Shown: piece by piece, positions 10,308 to 21,545 of the stretch
How the letters are laid out: every line of letters starts with the position of its first letter
Numbering within the stretch: the stretch's first letter is position 1
Assembly (NCBI RefSeq): GCF_023065955.2
Contig: NW_026623100.1
Span: forward strand, 15,167,001-15,231,000
DNA length: 64,000 bases
Reading direction: 5' to 3'
Source of the DNA: Ursus arctos
Lineage: Eukaryota > Chordata > Mammalia > Carnivora > Ursidae
Made by a program: the position numbers and the translations under genes
Notes under the pieces: generated by a model
Told to the model about the DNA's origin: nothing
Databases searched by the model: none
Seen by the model: only the letters and a program-made list of their open reading frames with translations

Positions 10308-11880
10308 GGCTTCAAGGCGGATTTCTCAGGGTGGGGGGCAGGGGTTGGGGGGTGGGCAGGGAAGGCCTGGCTAAAGCAGTACCCCAGGTTTGCGGGCTCA
10401 GTGACTGTATCAGTCCTGCCCTCCACCCGCCTCCCCCACTGCTGCTACAGCCGTGGAAGGGAGCACAGCTAACAACGGAGGCGGACTGCAGCCAGAGCCC
10501 AGCCCCGGCTTGGCCCAGCAAGCTCCCGGCCTCAGCCCCTGGCCAGCCCCTTCCCCCACATGGAGGGTCCTCCGCACAGACTGGTACCTGAGCCCTCGGC
10601 TGTCCCTCTGTGTGTGGCTTTCACTTCCCAGCCACCTTCCACCGGCCCGGATTCTTCCTTCACATTGACATCGAAACTCCTCCCGGAAGCCTTCTCTGGC
10701 ACTCCTAGGCCAAGGGGAGAGCTTTGTCCAGGATGCCCCCTCCCCAGAGCCACCTCCCCAGGTCTCCCTCCCGGGACTCCCACCTCCTGCCCCTGCAGCT
10801 GGTCTAGTGGTGCAGCCGTCCTTGAGCGGCCTGTCCCCCCCTGCCTCAGGCAGAGTCAGCGGCAAGTCACCAAAGCTAGACCAGTCCACTTCTCTGGGCT
10901 GCCTAGAAGGGAAACCTGTCTCCTCCGGCTGTTGGTGGCCCACGAGGGCCCCACACAAATGAGAACTAGAATTGTCATTTCTGAATATTCTTCAAGTACA
11001 AATGGGGACTCTTGGACTCCACCCCTCAGCTTATGAAGTCAGATCTGAGGGCGGGGGATTTCGGAAGTGATCTGGAACACAACCCGGGCCGTGAAACGAT
11101 CCTCCTGTGTCTAGGTGTCCTGGGTTTCTCGCTGCCATGGTTGATGCCCCATAAGTACAAGAAGAACCAAATGGGAGACAGGGATGCCATGCGAGGAGCA
11201 CAGGTTCTGAGGTCTCAAGGATCTGCCCCTTGCTAGGGGACACTGAGCAAGCTGCTTGCACTGGCAACGTAGAGATCCTCACCCCTACCTCGCAGGGTTG
11301 TTTGGGTGGGGCAAAGATGCCAACCGTGCCCAGGGTAGCTCCTTATGGGGTTCAGGGTGGTACCCTAGAAGGGTGTGGAAGGAAAAGCTTCTCAGCCCAT
11401 CTTCAGGACCTGGGGGAGGGCTAGCACCCACCATTGTTTAGGGCCTTCACACCCCAGCCTTGGCCTGAGGGAGCTCCTTGAGACTAGTGTTCATGGGGCC
11501 CACCAGGATGGTTCCTCTGAGCCCAGCCCAAGAAAGCAGAACTCCTGAAACCTGTTGTTTATGAGCAGGAGTAAAGGGACAAACACTGCTTCCTGGTTAA
11601 ACCATCTCCTGTAGATGTCATCTCTGCCCAGATACTCTTGCCCCCTGAGGCTGCGGCTCTCTGAAGCCACTACAGTCTGAAGAGGTGCAGTTTGAGTTGA
11701 GCCTGTGACCCACACTCTCCTCCAGGGAGTTGTCCTGCCCCCACTGCTGCCTCTTTCTGGAAACTTCCCTCAGGACCCCCTGAGGGAACCTCCCTCAAAA
11801 CCAGCTCAACTTCCACCATCTGCCTTCATTTGAACTGATAAGGCCCGCTCACCCCAGACCCCCAAACTGCCAACCAAGGA
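10308..11880. other. GC-rich stretch with weak L2/MIR traces
   Basis: Short L2-like wording occurs at about 10680-10700 ('cctcccggaagccttctctggc') and MIR-like wording at about 11215-11320. A 182-codon antisense frame (10410-10958) is Gly/Arg-rich with no recognisable domain. I call no gene here. Confidence 0.4.
10329..10361 (+). promoter_or_regulatory. G-quadruplex candidate, plus strand
   Basis: Six runs of three or more G separated by one to two bases (for example GGG-T-GGGGGG-CA-GGGG-TT-GGGGGG-T-GGG). This satisfies the standard four-run rule several times over. Function is unknown. Confidence 0.65.
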
Positions 11881-11889
11881 TTCAAGATA

Positions 11890-13190
11890 GTCGTTTAAAA
11901 TGTCTTCTCTTCTCCCAGCTTTCCCCGGGACACGAGCTAATCCCCATTTACTTCAGCCATCACACATGTCCTCAAAGGTCTTCCTGCTCTCATCACTCTT
12001 GGGCCCAGCTTTGTCCAATCCCCTGCTGTTCTTTCCTTCTCAAGCCTTCCCATTGGGCTTTCATCACCTCAGACCCACCCCTGCAACCTCCACTACATCC
12101 TTAGCCTGTGTGCCTTAGCCACCCCCCCACCCCCACCCAAGAAGTCTGCCTGTCCCCGTAGCTGTCCCGGGTGGAGGCAGCTTTCCACCAGTCCAGAGTT
12201 CAGGTAGCTATTTTCCTTGCCCTCCACTGACATCCCCAAGCCTTCTTATACCTTCCTTCCAAATCCCAGCTCCTGTAACACTGACCCCAACTCACCATAA
12301 GGTCTGCACCCACTACCCCTCTTGCATTGAAGATTCCAATTATTGGCTCATGTTTCCCAATGCATGACCTCATTCTAAGAGACTGTAACATCCATGGAGC
12401 CCCCACCTCTAACTCCCTGCTCTCCCAGTTCCCTGCCCTCCCTGCCTCCAACTCCAACTTGCTTCCACCCCCAATCAGCCATCCCCATCCAGATGGTCAC
12501 CCCATTCCTGTTCAGCCCCAGTAACTGCAGCATCTCTGAAACTCAACCACAAGCCTCAGACTGTCTCACCACAACCGTTTAGTCTTAGCCAACAGCGCAC
12601 TGAGGTTTTATGTCCCCTCAAGGGAACTGCAACTTCATTGAGACTTACGATCCGTTGAGCCCACCACCTCTTCACCATCTGTCAGCGGGCTTTTGTCTTT
12701 GTAGTCCTCTTCACCTGGCTGAGAATCCATCAGCATTATAATGACTGTCTTTCAAACACTCTTAGCTTCCTTGGGGCTTAGCGTTACTTGTCTGGCAAAA
12801 ATCCTTAACTTGGTTAAATCCAGCAATTTCACTGTGCCTACCCCCGAGCAGCTAAATATTGGTGGAGAAAAATCACAAACCTTAGCTTGAAGGTTCCCCC
12901 TTACCTTCATGACCACAAAACACAGTGGCCATTTAGCTGTTCCTGGCAATCCTTGGATGGTTCCCAAATAAGTTTGCTCTCCCATTCTAGATGATTAGCT
13001 AATACCTTCCCTTTTGCTGAACTTCTGACAACTTCTTCCCGTCCCATACATTCAGCTGATGACTTTGCCTTATGCTTCATGGGGGAAATAAAAGCCACCA
13101 GTCAAAGAATTCCTCATCCTTCCACCTCCAAATCTACTGGGGTGAGGACCACAAGGACAATTTGAATAGAGTCCATTATAGCCAACACTC
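11890..13190 (+). pseudogene. possible remnant of an old non-LTR retrotransposon ORF
   Basis: In the plus frame beginning near 12327 a peptide reads 'LILRDCNIHGAPTSNSLLSQ'. This resembles the 'GDFNIH..' catalytic segment of the endonuclease of L2/CR1-like elements, with the key GD replaced by RD. In another frame a nearby 'NCSIS' would fit the segment after the conserved His. The flanking sequence is strongly pyrimidine-rich, as L2 sense strands are. The reading frame is broken several times. I infer an ancient LINE piece; a chance match cannot be excluded. Confidence 0.35.
12121..12138 (-). promoter_or_regulatory. G-quadruplex candidate, minus strand
   Basis: C-runs of 7, 5 and 3 separated by single A give minus-strand G-runs that can form four short tracts. 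It is weaker than the candidates at 26.26 and 60.3 kb. Confidence 0.4.
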
Positions 13191-13194
13191 TTGA

Positions 13195-15295
13195 TTTGCT
13201 CTTGGTTTTAACAAGAAGTCTATAGCTTCAACATTGAGTATAATGATTGCTAGAGGTTTGTTCTTTGGGTTTTTGTTTTTTGTTTTCTTTTGCTTTGTTT
13301 TTCACACAGTTTTGTAATCTATACTCTTGCTATCGGTTTTTGAAAGCCATCCCTTTTCATGTTATTTTCTAATGTCAGTTTGCTATGAGATCTGGTTTGT
13401 TTGTTTTATCATGATTGAGTGTTGGATTTTATTAAATATATTTTCTATATTGACTGACATAATTATATGGCGCACAGTGATCCATAGACAAATGAGCTAG
13501 AAATAATTGATGTTTTAAATCATTGAGTTTTAAGGTATTATTTGTTACATGGTGTTCTCACGGCAAAACCTGACTAATGTACTTTATAAAATAAGCTGGA
13601 TAGCTTTTCTTCTCTTTCTATTATCTGAAACAATTGGTATGTTTTTCTATTCTCTGAAATGAAGCTTCCCTGTAAAACCATTGGTGCCTGGTATCTCTTG
13701 AGAGTAGGAAGCTTTGGTTACTGATTCACCTTCTTTTAGTCTCGTTGGTTGATTTACTTATTTTTAAAATTCTCCACATGAGCCAATTATTATCATTTAT
13801 GTTGTTCCAGAAATGTATTCATTTCGTTCAAGTTTTCTATTTTTTCCAATATATGCATTTATTACTATACATTATTCTGTAAGCAACACTTTCACTGCAT
13901 CCTACAAATGTTGCTAGTTATGTTCTCATTTTCATTTAGTTCAAAATATTTTTAAATTTCTTGAGATTTTATTTTTACTTTGTTATTTAGAAGAGTAATG
14001 TTTAATCTCTATTTTTGGTGGTAATCTTTTTTTTATCAATTTCTAGTTTAATTCCCTTGTGGTCTGAGAGCATACATGGTATGATTTCTACCCTACCCTT
14101 TTAAATGTGTGAAAGTGTGTTTTCTGGTGCGGAACATGGTCTATCCTGGTGAATGTTCCATGCGAGCTTGAGAAGAGTGTGTATTCTGCCATTGGATGAA
14201 GTGGTCTATAAATGTCCATTATACTCAGTTGATTGATGGTGTTGTTGAGTTCAACTATGCCCTTGCTGATTTTCTGCCGCTGACTCAGTTCATTTCTGAT
14301 AGAGGGGTGGCAAAATTTCCAACTATGCTAGTGGATTCCTCCATTTCTCTTTACATTCCTATTAATTTTTGCCTTTCATATTCAATGGTTTGTTGTTAGT
14401 TGCATACACATTAAGGATAAAGAAAGACATTACCCCCTTATCATTATGTAATGTACTTCTTTATCCCTGATAACTTTCCTTGCTTTGAAGTCTGCTCTGT
14501 CTGAACTTTATATAGCTATTCCTGCTTTCTTTTGATTAGTGTTAGCATGGTATGTTTTTCTCCATTCACTTATTTTTAGTCTATATGTATCTTTGCATTT
14601 AAATGGGTTTCTTGTAAACAACATATGCTTGGGTCTTGTTTTTTGATCCACTCTGACAATCTCTGTCTTTTAATTGGTGCATTTAGATCACTGATGTTCA
14701 AAGTAGCTATTGATATAGTTGGACTAATATCTATCATATTTGTTACCATTCTTCTATTTGTTGTTTTTGTTCCTTGTCTCCATTTTTGTCTTCCACTCGC
14801 TTTCTGCCTTTTATAGTCTTAACTGAGCATTTTATATCATTGCATTTTGTCTCCTTAGCATATTTTTTGCCTTTTTTAGCAACTGCCCTAGAGTTTGCAA
14901 TATATATTTACAACTAATCTAAGTCCACTTTTATTTTTTTTTAAAGATTTTATTTATTTATTTGACAGAGAGAGACAGCCAGCGAGAGAGGGAACACAAG
15001 CAGGGGGAGTGGGAGAGGAAGAAGCAGGCTCCCAGTGGCAGAGCCTGACATGGGGCTCGATCCCAGAACACCGGGATCACGCCCTGAGCCGAAGGCAGAC
15101 ACTTAATGACTGAGCCACCCAGGCGCCCCTAAGTCCACTTTTAAATACCAGTCTACTGCTCACAAGCAGTATGAGAAGATATTATAATAAAATAGCCCTA
15201 TTTCCTCCTTCCTGTTCTTTGTATTATTGCTGTTATTCATTTCACTTACACATAAGCATACACAAGTCTTCTTTCTTCAATAGGTGCAGAAAAAT
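13195..15295 (-). mobile_element. old L1, antisense, ORF2 segment
   Basis: About 2 kb of T-rich sequence follows, in reverse, the L1 ORF2 segment between endonuclease and reverse transcriptase. Landmarks are 'cccttgtggtctgagagca', 'atggtctatcctggtgaatg', 'gagaagagtgtgtattctgcc' and 'tttcttgtaaacaacatat'. All frames are broken by stops and indels. A small foreign piece at about 13490-13570 ('aaatcattgagttttaagg..') resembles the 3' end of an MLT1-type LTR. A Can-SINE interrupts the element at 14.93-15.13 kb. Confidence 0.85.
14919..15143 (-). mobile_element. Can-SINE with 15-bp target duplication
   Basis: A full-length minus-strand carnivoran SINE with reversed A-tail, CT-rich tract and reversed head 'gactgagccacccaggcgcccc'. 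The exact repeat 'ctaagtccactttta' lies at 14919-14933 and 15129-15143 (its first base is shared with the SINE end). It sits inside the old antisense L1, so it inserted after that L1. Confidence 0.97.
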
Positions 15296-15389
15296 GTTTA
15301 TAAAAAAATAAACATCCAATTACAGTAAAAACATTTAACAAGTGAGGCAGGAAAGAGGCAGATACTGTTCTGCAAAGAAACAGAGCTCC

Positions 15390-15800
15390 TTTTTTTTTTT
15401 TAACAAAAAAAATGTATTGGTTCAAGTAACTGGGAGTTTTGAGGGGTGATATTAACGGTGGTGACGGCTAGATTCCGCCCCTCCAGCAGAGCCTCTCTGC
15501 TGGCTCTGCTTTATTCTGTTGACTTCATTCTCAGGAAGGCTCTCTTCACATAGTTTGGGATGACCACCAGCCACTCCAGACTTCTATCTTCTGTGAACGG
15601 AATAATAATTCACTATGTGTTGGTTCTAAAAAAGTCCTGTGAGGAGTCTCATTGATCAGGTCTGGCTCATCTTTTGAACTGGGGTCAGGGGAAGGCAAAA
15701 GCCCCATCCAACCCACACAGATGATTCCCCAGAGAAGAAGATATATTATTTCACCAGAAGAAGAAACGCTGAACAAACAAAACAACAGATATCTAGTACT
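15390..15800. mobile_element. possible old LTR/MER-type repeat
   Basis: The order 'ttggttcaagtaactggga', 'ctgctttattctgttgacttcattctca', 'gagtctcattgatcaggtctgg' and 'acaacagatatctagtactg' reminds me of a dispersed mammalian repeat with an LTR-like layout. I cannot name it or set its orientation securely. Confidence 0.4.
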
Positions 15801-15864
15801 GAGAACCTTCTCAAGCTTTTCTCTCATGAATGAGGATTACATAGTTTATGCAGCCATGAGTTCA

Positions 15865-16272
15865 GGAGTAATTTAGCTGAATGGTTCTGGCTCTGGGTTT
15901 TTCATGAAGTTCAACCAGACGTTGGCCAAGGCTGCAGTTTTCCTAAGGCTTGCCTATAGCTGGAGAATCTGCTTCCATGATGGCTCACCCATACGACTAT
16001 CACCTTTGTTCTCTTTGTTGGTGGAAGATCTTTGTTCCTAATCATGTGAGCCTCTTCACAAGGTGGCTTGAGTGTCTCCTTGAGATGACAGTTGGCTTTC
16101 CCCAGAAAGTGATCCAAGAGACCAAGGAAAAGGCTGAAATGTGTCTAATGACTAGCTTTAAATAATACCTATCATCACTACTACAATATATAACTGAACA
16201 GAAGGTCTTCCCTTTCAGTATTGGAGGGGACTGCACAAAAGCATGGTCACCAGGAGATGAGGGTCACTGGGA
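15865..16272 (-). mobile_element. MLT1-like (MaLR-type) LTR, antisense, partial
   Basis: 'ttagctgaatggttctggctctgg', 'agttggctttccccagaaagtgatccaagag' and 'ggaggggactgcacaaaagcatgg' match the same LTR plan as the copies at 8.1 and 32.3 kb. The 5' part of the inverted copy (the 'tattgctg..gtaac' block) is missing. Confidence 0.6.
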
Positions 16273-16274
16273 AG

Positions 16275-17462
16275 GGGCGAAGCCAATCAAAGAAATAATA
16301 GAAGAAAATGCCCTAGATGAGAAGCTGTTTAGATTCTCGATTAAAAGGCTCTTCAGGTTTCTAGCACAATGGATTAAAATAGACCCTCCCGAACGCATAT
16401 CATGAAATTTTGGAACACTGAAAGTCAAAGGGAAGATCTCACAAGATTCTGGGAAAGAAAAAAGGATGTCACATACAAACATTTAGAATCAGATTGACTT
16501 CATAGTTCTCAAAGGCAAGTGTGTAAGACAATGTAATGAAGCAGTATTTTTTAAAATTCTGATGAAAGAAATCACTTTAGATAAAGAATTTTATACCCAA
16601 GACAAACCATCAATCAAGTTTTGGTGTAGAATAGAGTCACTTTAGATATTCAAGTTTACAAAAATGTCTCCCACCCACCCTTTCTCAGAAACTTTGGGAA
16701 AACAGACGATACAGGAAACAAGAGATTCAATACAAGGAAGAGAAGAAGGAAATCCCCAAAATGATGGAGAAAAAAATTCCAAAGACAGCAGCTATGTGCC
16801 AAGTGCAGAGAGCAAAGAGGACAGACACGAACACGTCAGAAGACTCAGAAGATTTTTTCATGAGAAGATTACATTGATAGAACACCTAACATGTTGGAAC
16901 ACAGTGACGGATTTACACAACTGAGAGATTGGAGTTGAACTAGTGATGAGTTTGTCAAAAAGTAAGATAATGAGAACATAAAACAAATATTTATTCCAGA
17001 GAAAACAAAACATAGTGGGGAAAGGTAAAACAATCAGAGTTTACTCTACGTCTCAACGGGGACTGTCATTTACAAAGTCATGAAAGATACAAACACAGAA
17101 TAGCAGTCTAACGAAATTATGATGTAACTGTACTGGGAAGACAGAGGAACGAAGAGCGTGCATAAATGAAATGTGATGGGGCAGGCCGAGGTTAAAAGAG
17201 AGCTAAAGCCTTGCTTTCCACAGCAGGAAATCACTAGATCATATCTAGAACCAAAAAAAATCAATAAATAGCAGTATCAGCATGTTACTTAGAGATGTGG
17301 CAGTAAATACCAAATGAATGGACTAAGTGGGTGGAACTGACTGACTCTGGGGAGCAATAATTAATGGAGGGTATGAGGGCAGATGTGCCAATATTCATAA
17401 TAAACCTCGTATAGCTACTATAATCTCCCAACTATGTTCATGTGATTTTAATCAAAATAAAG
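16275..17462 (+). mobile_element. old L1-related element (HAL1-like), 3' region, sense
   Basis: A-rich sequence follows, in sense orientation, an old L1-group 3' region: 'gaattttatacccaagac..aaaccatcaatcaagttt', then 'cccaccctttctcag', then 'ggagggtatgagggcagatg', ending with AATAAA at 17456-17461. An 86-codon frame at 16664-16924 lies inside it and is a relic, not a gene. HAL1 versus another old L1 subfamily cannot be decided by eye. Confidence 0.6.
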
Positions 17463-18185
17463 CCAAAGAGAGGTTTCCAAGAAGGTGGAAAGTAGGCAAC
17501 ACCAGGAACCGGGAATCCCCACCAGGTGCCTCCCCACCTAGACAACCATTGCATTAGCAGACTCTGTCTCATGTAACTGTTCGGGAACTCTGGAGTCTAT
17601 GGAAGGCTTGCCACTTCAGGGGAAGGCTTGAACAGCGCATTGCTATTCACGTCAGTCAAGGGCAGCTCTTAGCACTATTGCAACCACCCATCCCTGCTCC
17701 AGCCCCATGGCAGGCAGCTGAGCACACATTTCGGGAGTAGCTGGCATGAAGCATGTGGGAGCCAGGGTAGGCAAAAGGGACTGCCCTCTCTCAGGGATCT
17801 GTGCTCCACAGCTCACTGTTGCTTCTTTTCACAGAGGTGCAAAGAGGTGTGTGGCCATTGTTGCTGCATCTCCTCCCATTGTTGGGAACCTCTCCCCCTC
17901 CAGCTGAAGTCACTTCTGGTGTGTTTGGGGGCGGGGGGATTTAAAGGGCTAACACCCCTTTTTTCCCTCCCTTTTAATTTTCTTTTTCCACTCTTGGGAG
18001 CCAGACATTAAAAATAAAACAAAAACAAAAACAAAAAAACCCAGGGTATTCAAAAGCAGTTACATATGTAAGCAAAGTCAGAAAGTGACTACACGTGCCT
18101 GGAGAAAGGTGCAAGTTCAGAAAAGACCCGAGGAGACCTTGGGTTTACACCTCAGGCGGATCCATGGCACAGAGATAGCCTACAG
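17463..18185 (+). mobile_element. possible old L1 5' UTR, sense
   Basis: This GC-richer block begins straight after the AATAAA of the previous element and runs into A-rich L1 ORF1-like sequence at 18.42 kb. I infer the 5' UTR of a second L1-group element, based mainly on position. Direct similarity is weak. Confidence 0.35.
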
Positions 18186-18418
18186 TAATTAATAAACAGG
18201 GGCGCCTGGGTGGCTCAGTCGTTAAGCGTCTGCCTTTGGCTCAGGGCCTGATCCCAGGGTCCTGGGATCAAGCCCCGCATTGGGCTCCCTGCTCCGCTGG
18301 GAGCCTGCTTCTTCCTTGCACCCTCCCCCTGCTCGTGTTCCCTCTCTCGCTGGCTGTCTCTCTCTCTGTCCAATAAGTAAATAAAATCTTTAAAAATAAT
18401 AATAATAATTAATAAACA
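18186..18418 (+). mobile_element. Can-SINE with 13-bp target duplication
   Basis: A full-length plus-strand SINE: head 'ggggcgcctgggtggctcag' from 18199, A box 'tggctcagtcg', B box 'gggatcaagcccc', CT-rich tract and A-tail ending in a small AAT expansion. 'taattaataaaca' flanks it at 18186-18198 and 18406-18418. It lies inside L1-derived sequence. Confidence 0.96.
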
Positions 18419-18424
18419 AACAAA

Positions 18425-18740
18425 ATAATAAAAAACAGCAAACCCCAGGGAAGTGGGGAAAATTTGATTTCCAGAGTTATCACATTATTAGATTCAAATG
18501 TCCAGTTTTTTTTAAAGAAAAATCACAGGACACACAAAAAATAGGAAAGTATGGCCCTTTCAAAGGAAAAAAATTAACAGGAACTGTTTCTGGGAAGGAT
18601 CTGATGGCAGATCTACCAGACAAAGACTTTAAAACAACCGACTTAAAGATACTTGAAAATCCGAAGGAATATGTGAAGAGAGTCGAGAAAACAGTGTGTG
18701 AACAGAATGGAAATATCAGTAAAGAGAAGACCTAAAAAGG
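18425..18740 (+). mobile_element. old L1 ORF1-region fragment, sense
   Basis: 'gaaagtatggccctttcaaagg', 'cagacaaagactttaaaacaac' and 'gaatggaaatatcagtaaagag' in this order match the start of an old L1 ORF1 region. Together with the block before the SINE it may be one element split by the SINE. Confidence 0.6.
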
Positions 18741-19325
18741 GTTTTTTTGTTGGTTTTGGTTGCGACTTAGGTGCTGGTCCCAGATGGGCCTCAGGGCTAC
18801 TGTGAGGTTACAAGAGGCTTGGAACACTGCTGCTGGGGCAGGGCATCAGTTTCCTCTCGGGGTCTGGGGAGCTTGCCCTATGAGAGGTCTTGGAAGGCTG
18901 GTCCTGAGGTACCTGGCCCTGCAGCCCCTCCCATAAAGCTGCCCACACAGGTTCTGGAAGATAGGTTGCAGGTACACGAAGTTGCAGAAACCACCAGGGA
19001 TGGGTTTCCCCATCTCACGTGGCCAACAGCGTGAGTCCTGGAAGCCGGCGACAGGAGACCGCGTGGCATGCACAGCCGGCCTGTTGAGGCAACAGTTACG
19101 GGGGCAGCCGCTGCCCACTCTGCCTCTTCATTGTGCTGGGACTTGATACAGACATTGCCTGTAGGTGGTCCCTTGGGTTTTGTCTAAACTCCTTCGGCTT
19201 TTGTTTGTCTGGCTGTGTCTTCATTTTACTTTTGAAGGACAGTTTTGCCAGATCAAAAATTCTTGGTTGATACTGGGGGTGGAAACCCCCTTCATAGATT
19301 CCAAGAGATAAATAAATCAGAAAGG
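18741..19325. other. unique sequence, nothing recognised
   Basis: Plain sequence with mutually antisense frames of up to 90 codons. No exon or repeat was recognised. Confidence 0.4.
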
Positions 19326-19560
19326 GAGAAAAGAGAAAACCAAGAGGAAATGGGCAAGGAATATGGATAGACATTACCCCCCAAAAAAAGGAAAAAAAAG
19401 AAAAAGAAATACAATCCCCAGGAGGCACGTGAATCAATTCTTCATGTCACTCATAATTCAAGACATGCAAATTAGGTGAGGTCATGCCAAGTTTTTGTAG
19501 CACATTGGCACAGAAAAGAGAATTTTATACTCCTCGCTAGCAAAGGTGAGGGCGGATTAA
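19326..19560 (+). mobile_element. old L1 ORF2 fragment, sense
   Basis: 'gaaatgggcaaggaatatggatagac' followed by 'catgtcactcataattcaagacatgcaaat' matches the late ORF2 segment of L1 in sense direction. Short and frame-broken. Confidence 0.65.
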
Positions 19561-19793
19561 CAGGTAGGTAAGGGCTCCGACTGAGGCAGTCTTGGCTGAA
19601 GGCCAACCGGGAACAGCTATGATACTGTACGAGGCACCTGCTCCTTGCCTGAAGGGCTCCTCCGCTGGGCTTTCTCCTCTGGGCACGGTCCGCGAGCAGG
19701 CCCTCTGTGTTCAAAGGTGCGCATTGGAAAAACCACCCGTGTCTCTCAGGACAGGACTAGCCGAACAAAGAGTGATACATCCTTTCCATGGGA

Positions 19794-20142
19794 TCTCAGT
19801 CTACCCGGGCTGCTGTAACAGTGTGCCGTGGACGGGGTACCATATAGACGACCGAAACGGATTTTCGCAGATCTTAGAGGCAGGAAGTCGAGCAGATTCC
19901 GTGCGGGGAGGGCCTGCTTCCCGCATCGCAGGTGGTGGCCTTTCGTCTGGGTCCGCCTGTGGCAGAAGGTGTGAGGAAGCTCTCTGCAGTCTGCTTTCTG
20001 AGTGCTCATCCCATTCATGGAGGTTCCAGGTTTACGGTCGGTCCAGTCACCTCACAAAGGGCCCACCTCCAAATACCATCGCACTGGGGACTAGGTTTCA
20101 GCATATGCATTTGGCAGGGACACAAACACCCAGGCCTTAGCA
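19794..20142 (-). mobile_element. MLT1A-like LTR, antisense, near full length
   Basis: Read in reverse it follows MLT1A: on the plus strand 'gggctgctgtaacagtgtgcc' at the start, then 'cccattcatggaggttcc', 'cacctccaaataccatc' and 'gggacacaaacaccc' just before the closing 'ttagca'. It is about 350 bases long, the normal LTR length. A 182-codon frame across it is not coding. The same family occurs in sense at 59.25 kb. Confidence 0.85.
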
Positions 20143-20167
20143 TGCGGAAAACTGCGCCATTAAGAAG

Positions 20168-20406
20168 AGAAGGCTGATCCATGGGGCGCCTGGGTGGCAC
20201 AGCGGTTAAGCGTCTGCCTTCGGCTCAGGGCGTGATCCCTGCGTTATGGGATCGAGCCCCACATCAGGCTCCTCCGCTATGAGCCTGCTTCTTCCTCTCC
20301 CACTCCCCCTGCTTGTGTTCCCTCTCTCACTGGCTGTCTCTATCTCTGTCAAGTAAATAAAAACAAAATCTTTAAAAAAAAAAAAAAAAAAGAAGGCTGA
20401 TCCATG
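20168..20406 (+). mobile_element. young Can-SINE with 16-bp target duplication
   Basis: The best-preserved SINE of the window: head from 20184, tRNA-like A and B boxes ('tggcacagcgg', 'gggatcgagcccc'), CT-rich tract and an A-run of about 18. The exact repeat 'agaaggctgatccatg' lies at 20168-20183 and 20391-20406. A perfect duplication with a long pure A-tail points to a recent insertion. The subfamily, with its 'ggctcctccgctatgagcctg' stretch, is of a type I associate with bears and pinnipeds. Confidence 0.97.
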
Positions 20407-20965
20407 TGTATTCACATCAAAGAGAGGACAACCTATATTAAGTTTAAAAAAAAAAAGCTTCTAGCAATGTTTATAGCACGAGTCCATTTGTGTGACAAAT
20501 GGAGAAAAGTGATATTTGTAAATGACCTGGCACCTCCTCGACGGTCATTAGAAAGCACTTAGCTACTTTCTCTAACGTAAGCTGTGAAACTAAACAACAA
20601 TGATGATTCGAAACAAAATACAGAAATTCAGTTGACAGGCTCACCTGGCTGCGAGGTCAGGAGGAATCTTTACGTGTTTGTGTGATTTACGGCAGCTTTC
20701 TTATTCTCGTCTAGCAGCTCAATGCGGATAAAAGTAACACCCTCGAACGTATGAAAGAAATGTACATAACATTCTGCTTTTAGATGTTTTGTAAGTTTTA
20801 GTTATGGGGCTTTTTTTTTTTTAATAAGCTTTCTTTAAAAAGTATATAATGCTTTAGCTTCAAGAAGAAAAACAAAACAAAACAAAAAAACCCTAGAAAC
20901 TAATATCCCATCTTTCTTTCTTCGGCTGGCCTGGAGTTTCTTGACCCAGTCAGACCTCAGCGGAT
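20407..20965. other. AT-rich unique stretch
   Basis: No recognised repeat or gene. It is AT-rich with a T-run at 20811-20822 and an A-rich run at 20866-20888. It could be an old unrecognised element or a conserved non-coding element. Confidence 0.4.
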
Positions 20966-21180
20966 TCGTCCTGGACTAGAATTCAGGAGGCCTGGCTGCC
21001 AGTCCCGGCTCCACTCTTTGCTGCCGATGACCTTGAGTAAAACCTTTCTCCTCCCTCAGCTCTTTTTCTCAGCCGGCCTGTGGGGGCAGCACCTTTCCTC
21101 TCTACCCCATGGGACCACTTTTAGGAGCAAATGAGACCTATCAACTAGTAATCTGCACAGGCTATGCAAACAGAAGGGCT
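20966..21180 (+). mobile_element. MIR, sense
   Basis: 'attcaggaggcctggctgccagtcccggctcc' and 'gatgaccttgagtaaaacc' followed by 'cctccctcagctc' match the MIR core in sense orientation. Confidence 0.7.
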
Positions 21181-21254
21181 TTTATTCTGGTAACAAGGGG
21201 GATCTTCTCAGAGGTTAAACATTTCTGTGTTCTGGTTTCCCCAGAAGGCAGGCA

Positions 21255-21545
21255 AGCCTGGGTATTTATTTAATAAACCCTGAGTGCCTTTCTGAACCAG
21301 GCACTTCGCCAGGGGCTGGTGATCCAGAGTCGAACACGACACAGTGCTTGCTTTCAAAGAATTCAGTTTGGTAGGGGAGGCAACTCACAATTGCAGTAAA
21401 ATGGAAGAAATGCAATAGAACAGTTATAGACAGAATGACGGGACCCAGAGAAGGAACTCTGGTTGGGAAGGTGTCGCTGAAAAGGTGGCATTCGGGTTGA
21501 GTCTTAAAAGACCTGTTGGAATTTGCTGGGGGGGTGGGGAGGTGG
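21255..21545 (+). repeat. copy of unnamed ancient dispersed repeat
   Basis: It opens with 'ctgagtgcctttctgaaccaggcacttcgccaggggctggtg', continues with 'aagaattcagtttggtaggggagg', and ends with 'aaaaggtggcattcgggttgagtcttaaaag'. These are the successive early segments of the same repeat seen at 48.7 kb. Confidence 0.65.

Noticed and set aside
18199..18400. tRNA-like A and B boxes
   Set aside because: They belong to the tRNA-derived head of a Can-SINE, not to a functional tRNA gene. The same applies to the seven other SINEs.
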